64,000 nt of DNA. Source: Parvularcula maris (GTDB lineage: Bacteria > Pseudomonadota > Alphaproteobacteria > Caulobacterales > Parvularculaceae). The number at the start of each line of letters is the position of its first letter. The stretch's first letter is position 1. A program made the position numbers and the translations under genes. The stretch is from NCBI RefSeq assembly GCF_024505085.1, contig NZ_JANIBC010000004.1, positions 145,275 to 209,274 of the forward strand, given 5' to 3'. This document shows, in pieces, positions 1 through 7,330 of the stretch. Below the pieces are notes generated by a model that was given only the letters and a program-made list of their open reading frames with translations, was not told the DNA's origin and did no database searches.

Positions 1-40
1 CGGTGAGCCGGGCGGACAGCTTTAATTTGGGGTATCGGGG

Positions 41-631
41 TTAGCCGAGTAGCCGCGACCAATCCTTTATCGTTAGCAGAAGGCGATCTTTTTCGGTTTC
101 TGCTAACGGGCAGCAATGAGCTATTGGGCCGCGCAAAATATTCAATGATCCGAGTATTCTGTGGACTGCAGGTTTGCTGGAAATAATATTACTAAAAATG
201 TCCCAATTCGCTGTTATTAGAACTGTCAGCTCTCCAAAGGTTGTATAATCGATGGATTGATCTGAGCGGACGGTTACTCCGCTGTCCAGCTCGGCTTTCT
301 GCCGACGTTTCACCTCATCCTTTATGTTCTGCGGTACCTTATCGCTGTTCCACCAGTCTTGCCCGCCTGCTTCAGGATCTGAAAGTGTTGAAGAACATAA
401 GTCTCTAATCGATTTTTCTAGGCAGTAGAAAATTTGATAGTAAAAGGCCATTTCGGCCGCCTCGGACCGAACGCGGCTTTCGAACTGCTCCAGAGCCGTT
501 TCGTTTTCTTCCTCAACTACGGTAGTTCCCATTAATCCGCTGATTCCGGTAGCAGCTTCCAAAGCGCGCAATTCATCGCCGAGCTGGAGAGCACTCATAC
601 CGAAAGCTCGTATACGTTCCTGTTGGTCCAA
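41..631 (-). CDS. Swt1-like HEPN domain protein, DUF5343 partner
   Basis: The protein has 196 residues, is helical and soluble, and has no signal peptide. Near the C-terminus it carries an R-x4-H motif (Arg167, His172 in RGPIAH) in a helix after a long amphipathic region. This is the signature of HEPN ribonuclease or RNA-binding domains of the Swt1-associated type. The start is TTG, 2 nt after the stop of the upstream DUF5343 gene, with an AAGGA ribosome-binding sequence inside the end of that gene. The two are therefore almost certainly translated together. Base composition is clearly more AT-rich than genes from 2.5 kb on, which suggests acquisition by transfer. RNase activity, toxicity or defence is inferred from the HEPN family; the real substrate is unknown. 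Confidence 0.7.
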   Translation of the reverse strand: MDQQERIRAFGMSALQLGDELRALEAATGISGLMGTTVVEEENETALEQFESRVRSEAAEMAFYYQIFYCLEKSIRDLCSSTLSDPEAGGQDWWNSDKVPQNIKDEVKRRQKAELDSGVTVRSDQSIDYTTFGELTVLITANWDIFSNIISSKPAVHRILGSLNILRGPIAHCCPLAETEKDRLLLTIKDWSRLLG

Positions 632-633
632 GA

Positions 634-1266
634 TCAGTCCTTTAGAAGATTTTCTTTAAGGCTCTTAAATATAGCGTTGAATACTGATATATCTGACGTT
701 GCCGGAAGATTAAGATTGATCGTATAAGACAGATTAATTCTATTCGACGATCCCACTCTTGTTTGAGGTATTATGGTTCCAATGTCATTATTGACCTCTG
801 ATCCCGTCTCTTCCATTTCAGCTGAAGCGGGATTTTCGCTGTCGAAAGCAGCATAATCTTTGAGGTTAGCGATAGTAGAAAGTGTAAGTGGAACACTTCG
901 TGCGTCTTCCGCTTGTCCTGTTACTTCCAGTATCAATCCCTTGAGTTCTTCAGGATCGAGCTCGTGCATAAATTCATTGTACTGATAAAGTTCGTCGTAG
1001 CCAATGCGGATTGCCTCAGCTGCTGCCCATCCTCGCGTGGTCTTATTTCGGAATTTGCGATACAGATCTGTCGGAGTTCCGTCTGCAGCTGCAAAACCTA
1101 TTTTTTTGAAGAATGCCGTGAGCTGATCGCCTGGACCGCCTTTTATGCCTAGTTTTGTTTTGACGAAATCTTGGCTCACCTTCGGCGGCGTTGGAGCAGA
1201 GATAATAGCTTCGAAACCCTTCCGTACACTGCCAGGAGAAGAAAGGTAGGGTAGTTTTTGAGTCAT
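634..1266 (-). CDS. DUF5343 family protein
   Basis: The protein has 210 residues. Its N-terminal half matches my memory of DUF5343: KLPYLSSPGSV at the start, then a winged-helix-like segment with KLGIKGG, then GTPTDLYRKFRN and the AEAIRIGYDELY block. The C-terminal segment SYTINLNLPATSDISVFNAI is also typical. The family has no settled function. It looks DNA-binding (helix-turn-helix-like) and is often found beside HEPN-type genes in variable islands. It is the first gene of a two-gene unit with the HEPN protein 2 nt downstream. Low GC, as in its partner. It could be a regulator or antitoxin-like partner, or a sensor subunit; the sequence does not decide. Confidence 0.75.
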   Translation of the reverse strand: MTQKLPYLSSPGSVRKGFEAIISAPTPPKVSQDFVKTKLGIKGGPGDQLTAFFKKIGFAAADGTPTDLYRKFRNKTTRGWAAAEAIRIGYDELYQYNEFMHELDPEELKGLILEVTGQAEDARSVPLTLSTIANLKDYAAFDSENPASAEMEETGSEVNNDIGTIIPQTRVGSSNRINLSYTINLNLPATSDISVFNAIFKSLKENLLKD

Positions 1267-1428
1267 TGCCGTGAGCCACCGATCATATGAGCACCAGAGG
1301 TTGCAGAATTCGAGTGGAATGCCAATAAGTCATTACAGCGAAACCAGGTGCTGCAGCTGACGGGTTGTAGAGCGAGGGTACGGTGCATTCCGGCTTCGTC
1401 TCCAAGCGCCCTACGGGCCGGGCTCATC

Positions 1429-1518
1429 GTAGGGTGGACGCTGGCAGGCGGCCACCTTTCCCGGCGGCGAGGTCGGCAAGGTGGCCGGCAGGTGGCCGGC
1501 TACCGCCGTCCACTCTAC
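1429..1518. repeat. Family C palindromic repeat
   Basis: It opens with GTAGGGTGGACGC and closes with CCGCCGTCCACTCTAC, and inner arms GGCCACCTT and AGGTGGCCGGC also pair. The whole folds as a long hairpin with a GGCAAGGTGGCC centre. Related elements lie at 2409-2487 and 44761-44840. It resembles extragenic palindromic (REP-like) repeats, with no coding capacity. Confidence 0.6.
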
Positions 1519-1565
1519 GAGACCGATTCCGCGGAGTGAACATGGAGCGGCCGCATCTCCCCGCC

Positions 1566-1692
1566 GTCATCCCGGAAAGCCGCCAGGCTTATCCGGGACC
1601 CATGGCCTGACCTTGCGGCTAGGGCACCGCGGCTGGGCGGCTTGAGGGGGCGGGTCCATGGGTCCCGGATAGGCTTCGCCTTCCGGGATGAC
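1566..1692. repeat. Family A palindromic repeat, full copy
   Basis: The left half begins GTCATCCCGGAAAGCC and reaches CCGGGACCCATGG. The right half is its inverse, CCATGGGTCCCGGAT to TTCCGGGATGAC, with about 45 bp between halves. Each half is itself a small hairpin (TCCCGGAAAGCC/GGCTTATCCGGGA). Copies recur at 2267-2395, 33034-33072 (half), 41832-41965 (diverged) and 51666-51777, always between genes. Confidence 0.75.
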
Positions 1693-2266
1693 GGGGGAGC
1701 AGGGGCCCTCCCGAAGGGATCAAAGGCCCTCACGCAGTGAGTAGGGCGGCTGCCCGTGTGCTGATCGTCTGATGTGCCTTCCTCTCCGGCAGCCGCGTCG
1801 GGGCGGCCCGCGTCGGTGGCCGCGCGGGTGCGGGCGGTCTCTTCGCGCCATAGGAACGCCTGGGATACGCACCCGCCCTACGGCGCTGCGCTCGACTTAT
1901 CCCCGCCGCTCCCTCTTCCCCTACAACACCCCCGTTGCGGCAAGACCGGGGCGGTAGGCGCCTGACCTTCCTGCTTGTCGCTGCGGCGGGTGTTGGTGCC
2001 TTCTGGGGTAGCGAGCCGGTGCGTCCGGTTAACGTAGCCGGAGGATCAGAGCAGCCATCGGGGCGAGCTAAGGATTGGCCCCCGCGTCCTTACTTACAGG
2101 ACGGTCCGCCGTACCGCGCGCATCGGTCAGGGGGTGGGAACCCTGCTAGGCCGAAGCCCTCAACAAACCTCTTCCCTCGCTTCGGCAACGAGGCGCGCGG
2201 AACACCCCGGACCAGCTTGCAACCGACCACGGGCGGGGGCTTCGGCGTGCGCGGCTTTCTCCCAGC

Positions 2267-2395
2267 GTCATCCCGGCCGTAGCGAAGCGGAGAGCCGGGA
2301 CCCATGGACCGGACGCTGACAACCACGAACGACCGCCGAACATACCCCAACCCTCCGTCCATGGGTCCCGGATAGCCTTCGGCTTCCGGGATGAC
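2267..2395. repeat. Family A palindromic repeat, full copy
   Basis: Same layout as the copy at 1566-1692: GTCATCCCGGCC on the left, GGGACCCATGG inward, then CCATGGGTCCCGGATAG and TTCCGGGATGAC on the right. The left half carries the GTAGCGAAGCGGAGAGCC variant also seen at 51666-51777. Confidence 0.75.
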
Positions 2396-2408
2396 GGCGG
2401 ACGGGAAC

Positions 2409-2487
2409 GTAGGGCGGACGGCGAAGCCGGCCGCGCCGAAACCAACCCCTCAACCCCGAACGCGGCCGGCTGCGCCGTCCGCCCTAC
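2409..2487. repeat. Family C palindromic repeat
   Basis: GTAGGGCGGACGGCGAAGCC at the left is matched in inverse by GGCTGCGCCGTCCGCCCTAC at the right, around an AT-poor spacer. It lies 14 bp from the family A copy and about 70 bp upstream of the VOC gene. Confidence 0.65.
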
Positions 2488-2558
2488 GCTCTCCCGCCTG
2501 ACGCCTTGCCGCACCTCCGCATTTCTCGTACCCCCGTGAGAAATCCTGGAGGCACCCC

Positions 2559-2981
2559 ATGTCATCGGCCATCGTCCATCTCGCCATCCCCGCCGGCAAT
2601 CTCGAAGAGACCCTGAAGTTCTACACGGACGTGCTCGGCTGCAGCCTTGGCAACTCCGAGAAGGGGCGCTGGCAGGACGTGAACTTCTGGGGCAACGAGC
2701 TGACCCTCCATCAGAGCGAGGAGCGCCTGCCAAACGTGCGCCACGACGTTGATATGGGCGCGGTGCTGGTGCCCCATTTCGGCGTCCACCTCACCCAGGA
2801 GGACTTCGACGGCATCAAGGACCGCATTGCCGAGGCGGGCCTCACCTATATCGACGAGCCCTACCGCCGCTTCGAAGGCGGTGAGTACGAGCAGGAGACC
2901 TTCTTCATCGCCGACCCCAACGGCAACGTCCTCGAGATCAAGACCATGAAGAACCCCGAGGTCCTCTGGCCGAAGAGCTAG
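2559..2981 (+). CDS. VOC (glyoxalase/bleomycin-resistance fold) protein
   Basis: The protein has 140 residues, the usual length for a single-chain VOC protein with two beta-alpha-beta-beta-beta modules. Candidate metal ligands fall at the expected spots: His7 (VHLAIP), His51 (TLHQ), His77 (FGVHL) and Glu126 (NVLEIK). The signature FIADPNGNVLEIK ends the second module. Family members are lyases, dioxygenases or drug-binding proteins; the substrate cannot be told from sequence. GGAGG 7 nt before the ATG supports the start. The gene stands alone after the repeat region and is followed 77 bp later by the BON-LysM gene on the same strand. Confidence 0.85.
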   Translation: MSSAIVHLAIPAGNLEETLKFYTDVLGCSLGNSEKGRWQDVNFWGNELTLHQSEERLPNVRHDVDMGAVLVPHFGVHLTQEDFDGIKDRIAEAGLTYIDEPYRRFEGGEYEQETFFIADPNGNVLEIKTMKNPEVLWPKS

Positions 2982-3058
2982 TGGGTTTTGGCAGGTAGGG
3001 CCTGAACGCCCTCGCCTTTTCCGTGTTCCCCTCCCGCAACAACGCAGGGGAGGACCCC

Positions 3059-3490
3059 ATGGAACTATTCACCTTCGAGCGCACCCGCGGCAAGGACAAG
3101 AAGCCCGAGAGGGACGACGGGAACTGGTTCTCCGACCTCTTCAAGCGCAACAAGCTTGACGACAAGGAGGTCAAGGCCGAGCCCAAGGGGGAGCGGGTCA
3201 TCCTCAAGGGCCGGGTCAAGGACCGCGAGACGGCGGAGAAGATCATCGTCGCCGCTGGTAACAATAAGGGCGTCTCGGAGGTCGAGAGCCAGCTCGAGAT
3301 CGAGAAGGACGACAAGCCGAAGAGCCAGATGTACACCGTGAAGTCCGGCGACACGCTCTCCAAGATCGCCCGCGAGTTCTACGGCGAGGCGAACAAGTAC
3401 CCGCAGATCTTCGAGGCCAACCGCCCCATGCTGGAGGACCCGGACAAGATCTATCCCGGCCAGGTCCTGCGTATCCCGCCGGAACGCTGA
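3059..3490 (+). CDS. kbp: BON-LysM protein (Kbp/YgaU family)
   Basis: The protein has 143 residues and no signal peptide. A BON domain spans about residues 40-82, and a LysM domain spans 91-140 with YTVKSGDTLSKIA and IYPGQVLRIP. The end strongly resembles E. coli Kbp (YgaU), a cytoplasmic potassium-binding protein of the same length (FEANRPML followed by DPDKIYPGQVL). I chose the ATG at 3059 because GGGGAGG lies 5 nt upstream; an in-frame ATG at 3023 has no ribosome-binding site and would add an un-Kbp-like leader. Highly charged N-terminus. The K+-sensing role is by homology. Confidence 0.85.
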   Translation: MELFTFERTRGKDKKPERDDGNWFSDLFKRNKLDDKEVKAEPKGERVILKGRVKDRETAEKIIVAAGNNKGVSEVESQLEIEKDDKPKSQMYTVKSGDTLSKIAREFYGEANKYPQIFEANRPMLEDPDKIYPGQVLRIPPER

Positions 3491-3493
3491 GCT

Positions 3494-3922
3494 TTGCTGT
3501 CCCAGGCCAGCGGCGAGCTGAGCTTCCAGACGAGGCGGCAGGGCTTCACCGATGTGACCCAGCCGCTCTCGACCTGGCTGACCGAGCACGGCGCGGGGGA
3601 GGGGCTCCTCACGCTTCTCCTGCGCCATACGTCGGCCAGCCTCGTGATCCAGGAGAATGCCGACGGCGATGTCCTGCTGGACCTCGGCGACGCGCTGGAC
3701 GGGATCGCGCCCCAGGACGGACGCTACCGCCATGGGGCGGAGGGGCCGGACGACATGCCCGCCCATATCCGCTCGGCCCTGACCTCGCCCACCCTTTCCA
3801 TCCCGGTGAGCGGCGGGCGGATGGCGCTGGGCATGTGGCAGGCGGTCTATATCGCCGAGCACCGGACCATGCCGCACAAGAGACGGCTGGCGGTTCACTT
3901 TCTGGGCGAACTTACCCCCTAG
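3494..3922 (+). CDS. YjbQ family protein (UPF0047)
   Basis: The protein has 142 residues, typical for YjbQ/UPF0047. Family blocks are clear: LTLLLRHTSASLVIQEN, then DVLLDL, RYRHGAEGPDDMPAHI, and WQAVYIAEHR near the end. Members show weak thiamine-phosphate synthase activity, but their true role is unsettled. The start is TTG, 3 nt after the kbp stop and without a clear ribosome-binding site, so translation is probably coupled to kbp. Several His residues (RHTSAS, RHGAEG, EHR) would form the shared metal or phosphate site. Confidence 0.85.
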   Translation: MLSQASGELSFQTRRQGFTDVTQPLSTWLTEHGAGEGLLTLLLRHTSASLVIQENADGDVLLDLGDALDGIAPQDGRYRHGAEGPDDMPAHIRSALTSPTLSIPVSGGRMALGMWQAVYIAEHRTMPHKRRLAVHFLGELTP

Positions 3923-4000
3923 GCGTCAGGGGCGTCATAGGATGGAGGCGTGCTTCCTTACGTCCCTTTCCAGCCATCCGGTTTTGTCTAACAGGGCAGG

Positions 4001-4354
4001 ATGAACGCTTATCTTCTCGCAGGCCTTCTAGGCCTCGCCCTGACCCTCATCGTCTACACCGTGGTGGGCTGGAAGAGCATCGGCCACTGCATGACCATGT
4101 GGCTGAAGCCGTCCTACTGGACGAGCTACAACACGGTGGAGTTCCTGGCCTGGGCGACCAAGGCCGCGGTCATCGTGCCGGGCCTCGTCTTCGGGATCGA
4201 GGTCTGGTGGCTACACATCCTGACGCTGGTCACCTCGGTGGCCCTGATCTGGGCTTCGATGCGCAAGCTGCTGCCGACCCTGGTGGCCTTCAACACCCTC
4301 TGGATCTTCCTCTCCATGACGGTGATCGTCAGGCACCTCCTGGGTGGAGGTTAG
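4001..4354 (+). CDS. Small four-helix membrane protein, unknown
   Basis: The protein has 117 residues with about four hydrophobic helices (near 3-22, 44-64, 66-86 and 93-112) and very short loops. Trp residues (GWKSIGHCMTMWLKPSYW) sit near the first loop. AGGG lies just upstream of the ATG. I do not recognise the family. It ends with a 4-nt overlap of the converging DUF4870-like gene, so the two stop codons share bases. GC and codon use match the core genome. Confidence 0.7.
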   Translation: MNAYLLAGLLGLALTLIVYTVVGWKSIGHCMTMWLKPSYWTSYNTVEFLAWATKAAVIVPGLVFGIEVWWLHILTLVTSVALIWASMRKLLPTLVAFNTLWIFLSMTVIVRHLLGGG

Positions 4355-4740
4355 AGCCCCCAGCCCGAGGGAAGCGGATAGGGCTCGCCCTTCTCGATGC
4401 GCATCAGCCCCCTGACGGAGCGTGTCAGGGTCATGAGGAAGAGCCAGACGAAGGCCAGGCCGGAAAGGATCATCAACGGAATGCCAATCGGCGCCAAGAG
4501 GAGCGTGAAGGTGAGGATCACGCCAAGCCAGAAGAGACCGGCATTGATGATGTTGCCGAGGAACGTCTTCCAGAAGACGCCGATCTGGTGCTCGTAATGG
4601 GTCCGCGCCACGGCATCATTGGTGCCGCGGAACAGATAGGCGAGGACCGCGCCCACCACAAGCGACAGGCCCGCCGAGAACAGGGCGACGATGTAGAGCG
4701 CGTAGACCGCGACGACCTTCCAGCGTGCTTCTTCTTCCAT
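4351..4740 (-). CDS. DUF4870-like membrane protein
   Basis: The protein has 129 residues with three or four membrane helices. The layout fits DUF4870: a helix, then AVARTHYEHQIGVFWKT before the next helices, and a polar tail with RSVRGLMRIEKGEPYPLP. That tail is common in alphaproteobacterial members. The start at MEEEARW is chosen because AAGGGGAA precedes it; the open frame extends upstream to 4998, but that part looks non-coding and overlaps the ndk promoter region. Function unknown. It lies divergent from ndk. Confidence 0.8.
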   Translation of the reverse strand: MEEEARWKVVAVYALYIVALFSAGLSLVVGAVLAYLFRGTNDAVARTHYEHQIGVFWKTFLGNIINAGLFWLGVILTFTLLLAPIGIPLMILSGLAFVWLFLMTLTRSVRGLMRIEKGEPYPLPSGWGL

Positions 4741-4885
4741 GGGTGAGATTTCCCCTTCTTCGGTTGCCGCCCAGCAGACCCCCATGTAATGGCGCCCCCG
4801 CACAGGAACAACGGACCCGGCGCAACAAAGCTCACCGGCGGGTCCGCGACCCTTCGAGACAAACCGCAGAACCCAAGGAGCCCAT

Positions 4886-5308
<423 letters not shown>

Positions 5309-5338
5309 GGAACTCTGTAACAGCCTGATGTCTTCACG

Positions 5339-5377
5339 CTTGGTAGAGGTTTAGCGGTTAGCCTTAACCCTACCAAG
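5339..5377 (+). other. Stem-loop downstream of ndk
   Basis: CTTGGTAG (5339-5346) pairs with CTACCAAG (5370-5377), and inner GGTT/AACC pair too. There is no T-run, so it is not a standard intrinsic terminator. It lies 31 bp after the ndk stop and 83 bp before the EF-hand gene, so it could protect the ndk mRNA end or sit in the leader of the next gene. Confidence 0.5.
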
Positions 5378-5459
5378 CAGTGAATCAAGCCTCACGACTT
5401 GATGACAAGTACGAACCTTTGCACGCCTTTTGCATTGCTTGCGGCAGGAGGCGTGTTTG

Positions 5460-5999
5460 ATGGAAAACCGCAACAAGCGCATGCTCAAGATCCTCGCCGT
5501 GACCGCGACCCTGACTGCAGGCTCCGCTTCGCTGGGTGAGGCTTTCGAGAACCCGTTCGGCGCACCCATCGACGTGCTGCCCGAAACGGAAGTCATGGTC
5601 GACGCCGCCAGAGCCTTCGACAAGATCGACATGAACCGCGACGGCCTCATCGACGAGGACGAGTACGCCGCCCAGCGTGTGGTCTACGCCCAGCTTGCCA
5701 GGTTCAACCGCCAGATCGCCATTGACGGCACCATCACCGTCCGGGTGCCCGTGCCGGAAGAGATCGGCCAGACCCTGACCTCGCCCGAGAAAGTGGCCCT
5801 CGATGCCGTGGCGCGCCGCGACTACCGGCTACGGGTCGGCGGTGGCGGTTTCGACCGCGCCGGATGGGAGGAAGCTCGCCTCGAGACCTTCTTCCTGAAC
5901 GACACCAATGGCGACGGCGAGCTGCGCGGCAAGGAGCTGAAGGCCTACGCCTCCTACTTCGCCGGACAGACCCTCGGCAGCGGCAGCGCGGGCTCCTAA
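5460..5999 (+). CDS. Exported EF-hand calcium-binding protein
   Basis: The protein has 179 residues. It has a basic start and hydrophobic stretch (KRMLKILAVTATLTA, ending about residue 28) that looks like a signal peptide. Two EF-hand loops follow: DMNRDGLIDEDEY near 47-59 and DTNGDGELRGKEL near 138-150, both with full acidic ligand sets. It probably binds calcium in the periplasm; no enzyme domain is visible. The start at MENRNK is chosen for the GCAGGAGG sequence 9 nt upstream. The gene converges on rlmB with a 4-nt overlap. Confidence 0.8.
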   Translation: MENRNKRMLKILAVTATLTAGSASLGEAFENPFGAPIDVLPETEVMVDAARAFDKIDMNRDGLIDEDEYAAQRVVYAQLARFNRQIAIDGTITVRVPVPEEIGQTLTSPEKVALDAVARRDYRLRVGGGGFDRAGWEEARLETFFLNDTNGDGELRGKELKAYASYFAGQTLGSGSAGS

Positions 6000-6754
6000 G
6001 TCCCCGCCATGCTCAGCGCGTAGAGCGTCACCGCCGCAGCGGTGGCGACATTCAGGCTCTCCACCTCCTCTCGCAGTGGGATCGATACCAGCGCGTCGCA
6101 GTGCCCGCGTACCCCCTCGCGAATGCCCTTGCCTTCGGCGCCCATGACCACAGCCACGGGACCGTCGGCGCGAAACTCGGGAAGGGGCACGGAGCCTTCT
6201 CCGGCCAGGCCCACCGTGGTGAAGCCCATCTCCTGGAGCGCTTCCAAGGAGCGGCTGATATTGACCGCCCGCACCACCGGCAGCGTCTCCAGCGTGCCCG
6301 CTGCCGCCTTGGCGAGCGCACCTGCAAGGGGCGGGGTGCGCCGGTCCTGAACGATCATCGCCTTAGCGCCGAAGCCTGCAGCCACGCGGATGATGGCGCC
6401 GATGTTCTGCGGATCGGTGACCTGATCGAGGACCACCACCGCGCCAGGGCCTTCTGGGCTGATGACATCCTTCAGCCGGGCACGGGGAAGGTCGGAGACC
6501 TGTGCGGCGATACCCTGATGGACAGCGCCCTGGTGCAGGAGCTTATCGATCTGGTGCGGCTTCAGGCTCTCGGCACTGCCGGGGATCTTGTGCTCGGCCT
6601 CCAGCCATGCGCTAGCATTGTCGGTAAGGGCTAGGCGCAGAAGGTCCCGCTTGGGGTTGCGGAGGGCGGCGAGAACCGCATGGCGCCCATAGAGCCAGAC
6701 GGGGCCGTCTTCACGGGGTTTCTCGGACCGGCGGTGCTGGGGTCGGGCAGGCAT
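5996..6754 (-). CDS. rlmB: TrmH/RlmB-type rRNA 2'-O-methyltransferase
   Basis: The protein has 252 residues. An N-terminal substrate-binding domain begins WLYGRHAVLAALRNPKR, and a SPOUT (knotted) domain follows. The three SPOUT motifs are LDQVTDPQNIGAIIR, VVMGAEGKGIR and IPLREEVESLNVATAAAVTLY (split here at its Asn). It likely methylates 23S rRNA G2251 using SAM, like E. coli RlmB. Other TrmH-family rRNA or tRNA targets cannot be excluded. No strong ribosome-binding site precedes the start. Confidence 0.9.
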   Translation of the reverse strand: MPARPQHRRSEKPREDGPVWLYGRHAVLAALRNPKRDLLRLALTDNASAWLEAEHKIPGSAESLKPHQIDKLLHQGAVHQGIAAQVSDLPRARLKDVISPEGPGAVVVLDQVTDPQNIGAIIRVAAGFGAKAMIVQDRRTPPLAGALAKAAAGTLETLPVVRAVNISRSLEALQEMGFTTVGLAGEGSVPLPEFRADGPVAVVMGAEGKGIREGVRGHCDALVSIPLREEVESLNVATAAAVTLYALSMAGT

Positions 6755-7123
6755 GGAGGCGGATTGGCGGAAGTTGAGGGGAGAGGGAAGGGGGCTATGC
6801 GAGCCCTACCGTTTATCAGATGCGGTTTCCCACGGCGAAGGCGCAGCCGCAGACCGTGGTACCCATCTCCTGAAGCCTGTCGAATGTCCGCCGGTGGGAG
6901 ATGGGTCCCACGGTCAAGCCGTGGGAAGCGTCAGAAGAAGAGCTGAGCGCTTCCACTACAGACCCTTCGAAGCTCGGCGGCGGAACGGGAAGGCACCCGA
7001 CCGGGTGCCCGGACCGTATGGTCCGCCCCATCGGAGGCGCCGCGCGCCGTGAGATAAAGGAGAAAACCATTTTCGAGACTGAGGCTCTTGCTGCCGAGCT
7101 GCTGCCGCAGCATTTTCGACCTG
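6755..7123. other. Gene-free region between rlmB and tRNA-Tyr
   Basis: No gene is supported here. At about 6828-6936 there is a nested palindrome: TACCCATCTCC and GGAGATGGGT pair, as do CCACGG/CCGTGG arms, and a tight hairpin TCCCACGG-tcaag-CCGTGGGA sits at its right side. A family E repeat follows at 6994-7053. The stretch lies 3' of the minus-strand tRNA-Tyr. Confidence 0.55.
6994..7053 (-). repeat. Family E repeat, 3' of tRNA-Tyr
   Basis: A GC-rich hairpin segment (ACCCGACCGGGT, GGACCGTATGGTCC) is followed by CGCCCCATCGGAGGCGCCGC and GTGAGAT. Nearly the same block sits at 13811-13868, 3' of tRNA-Ser. In both cases it ends about 120 bp beyond the tRNA 3' end, on the same side. Confidence 0.6.
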
Positions 7124-7146
7124 AAAAAGGTCCCCCGGACCTTTTT
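7124..7146 (-). terminator. Intrinsic terminator of tRNA-Tyr
   Basis: AAAAAGGTCC (7124-7133) pairs with GGACCTTTTT (7137-7146) around a CCC loop. Read on the minus strand it ends in a T-run 28 bp after the tRNA 3' end. It could also work on the plus strand. Confidence 0.8.
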
Positions 7147-7173
7147 CTTTCGCTGCGCGAAACCGGACGAAAA

Positions 7174-7259
7174 TGGTGGAGAGGGCTGGATTCGAACCAG
7201 CGTACGCATACGCGGGCAGATTTACAGTCTGCTGCCTTTAACCACTCGGCCACCTCTCC
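7174..7259 (-). tRNA. tRNA-Tyr (GTA)
   Basis: On the minus strand the gene begins GGAGAGGTGGCCGAGTGG. The anticodon stem-loop is GCAGA-CTGTAAA-TCTGC with anticodon GTA. It has a long variable arm, the T-loop GGTTCGAATCC and an encoded CCA. The 7-bp acceptor stem GGAGAGG/CCTCTCC is perfect. This is a class II tRNA as expected for Tyr in bacteria. Confidence 0.95.
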
Positions 7260-7330
7260 AGGCCGCTCGAGAGCGAAGCAGGCCCATAGAGCGATGGACG
7301 CTGGCGCGCAACCCATTGGTGGGAGGTTTT

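Larger units (their letters stand above)
1267..2558. other. 1.3-kb gene-free region built from repeats
   Basis: I find no credible gene here. The stretch separates the low-GC HEPN/DUF5343 module from the GC-rich core. It contains two family C elements (1429-1518, 2409-2487) and two family A palindromic elements (1566-1692, 2267-2395). Between them, 1935-2282 on the plus strand could encode a short protein with a hydrophobic N-terminus (TFLLVAAAGVGAFW). That frame then runs into repeat DNA with no family resemblance and no good ribosome-binding site, so I read it as a decayed gene remnant or chance. No tRNA, RNase P RNA, SRP RNA or tmRNA core was recognised. Confidence 0.6.

Noticed and set aside
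1960-2230. Stable RNA gene (SRP RNA, RNase P RNA or tmRNA)
   Set aside because: Searched by eye for the conserved cores (such as GGTCAGGTCCGGAAGGAAGC or GAGGAAAGTCCGGGC) on both strands; none present.
1935-2282. Possible small protein with hydrophobic N-terminus
   Set aside because: Only the first 20 residues look protein-like; the rest is repeat DNA and no ribosome-binding site is evident. At most a dead remnant.
3835-4746. 303-codon plus-strand frame
   Set aside because: Begins inside YjbQ and crosses two membrane-protein genes in the wrong frame; His/Arg/Asp-rich shadow.
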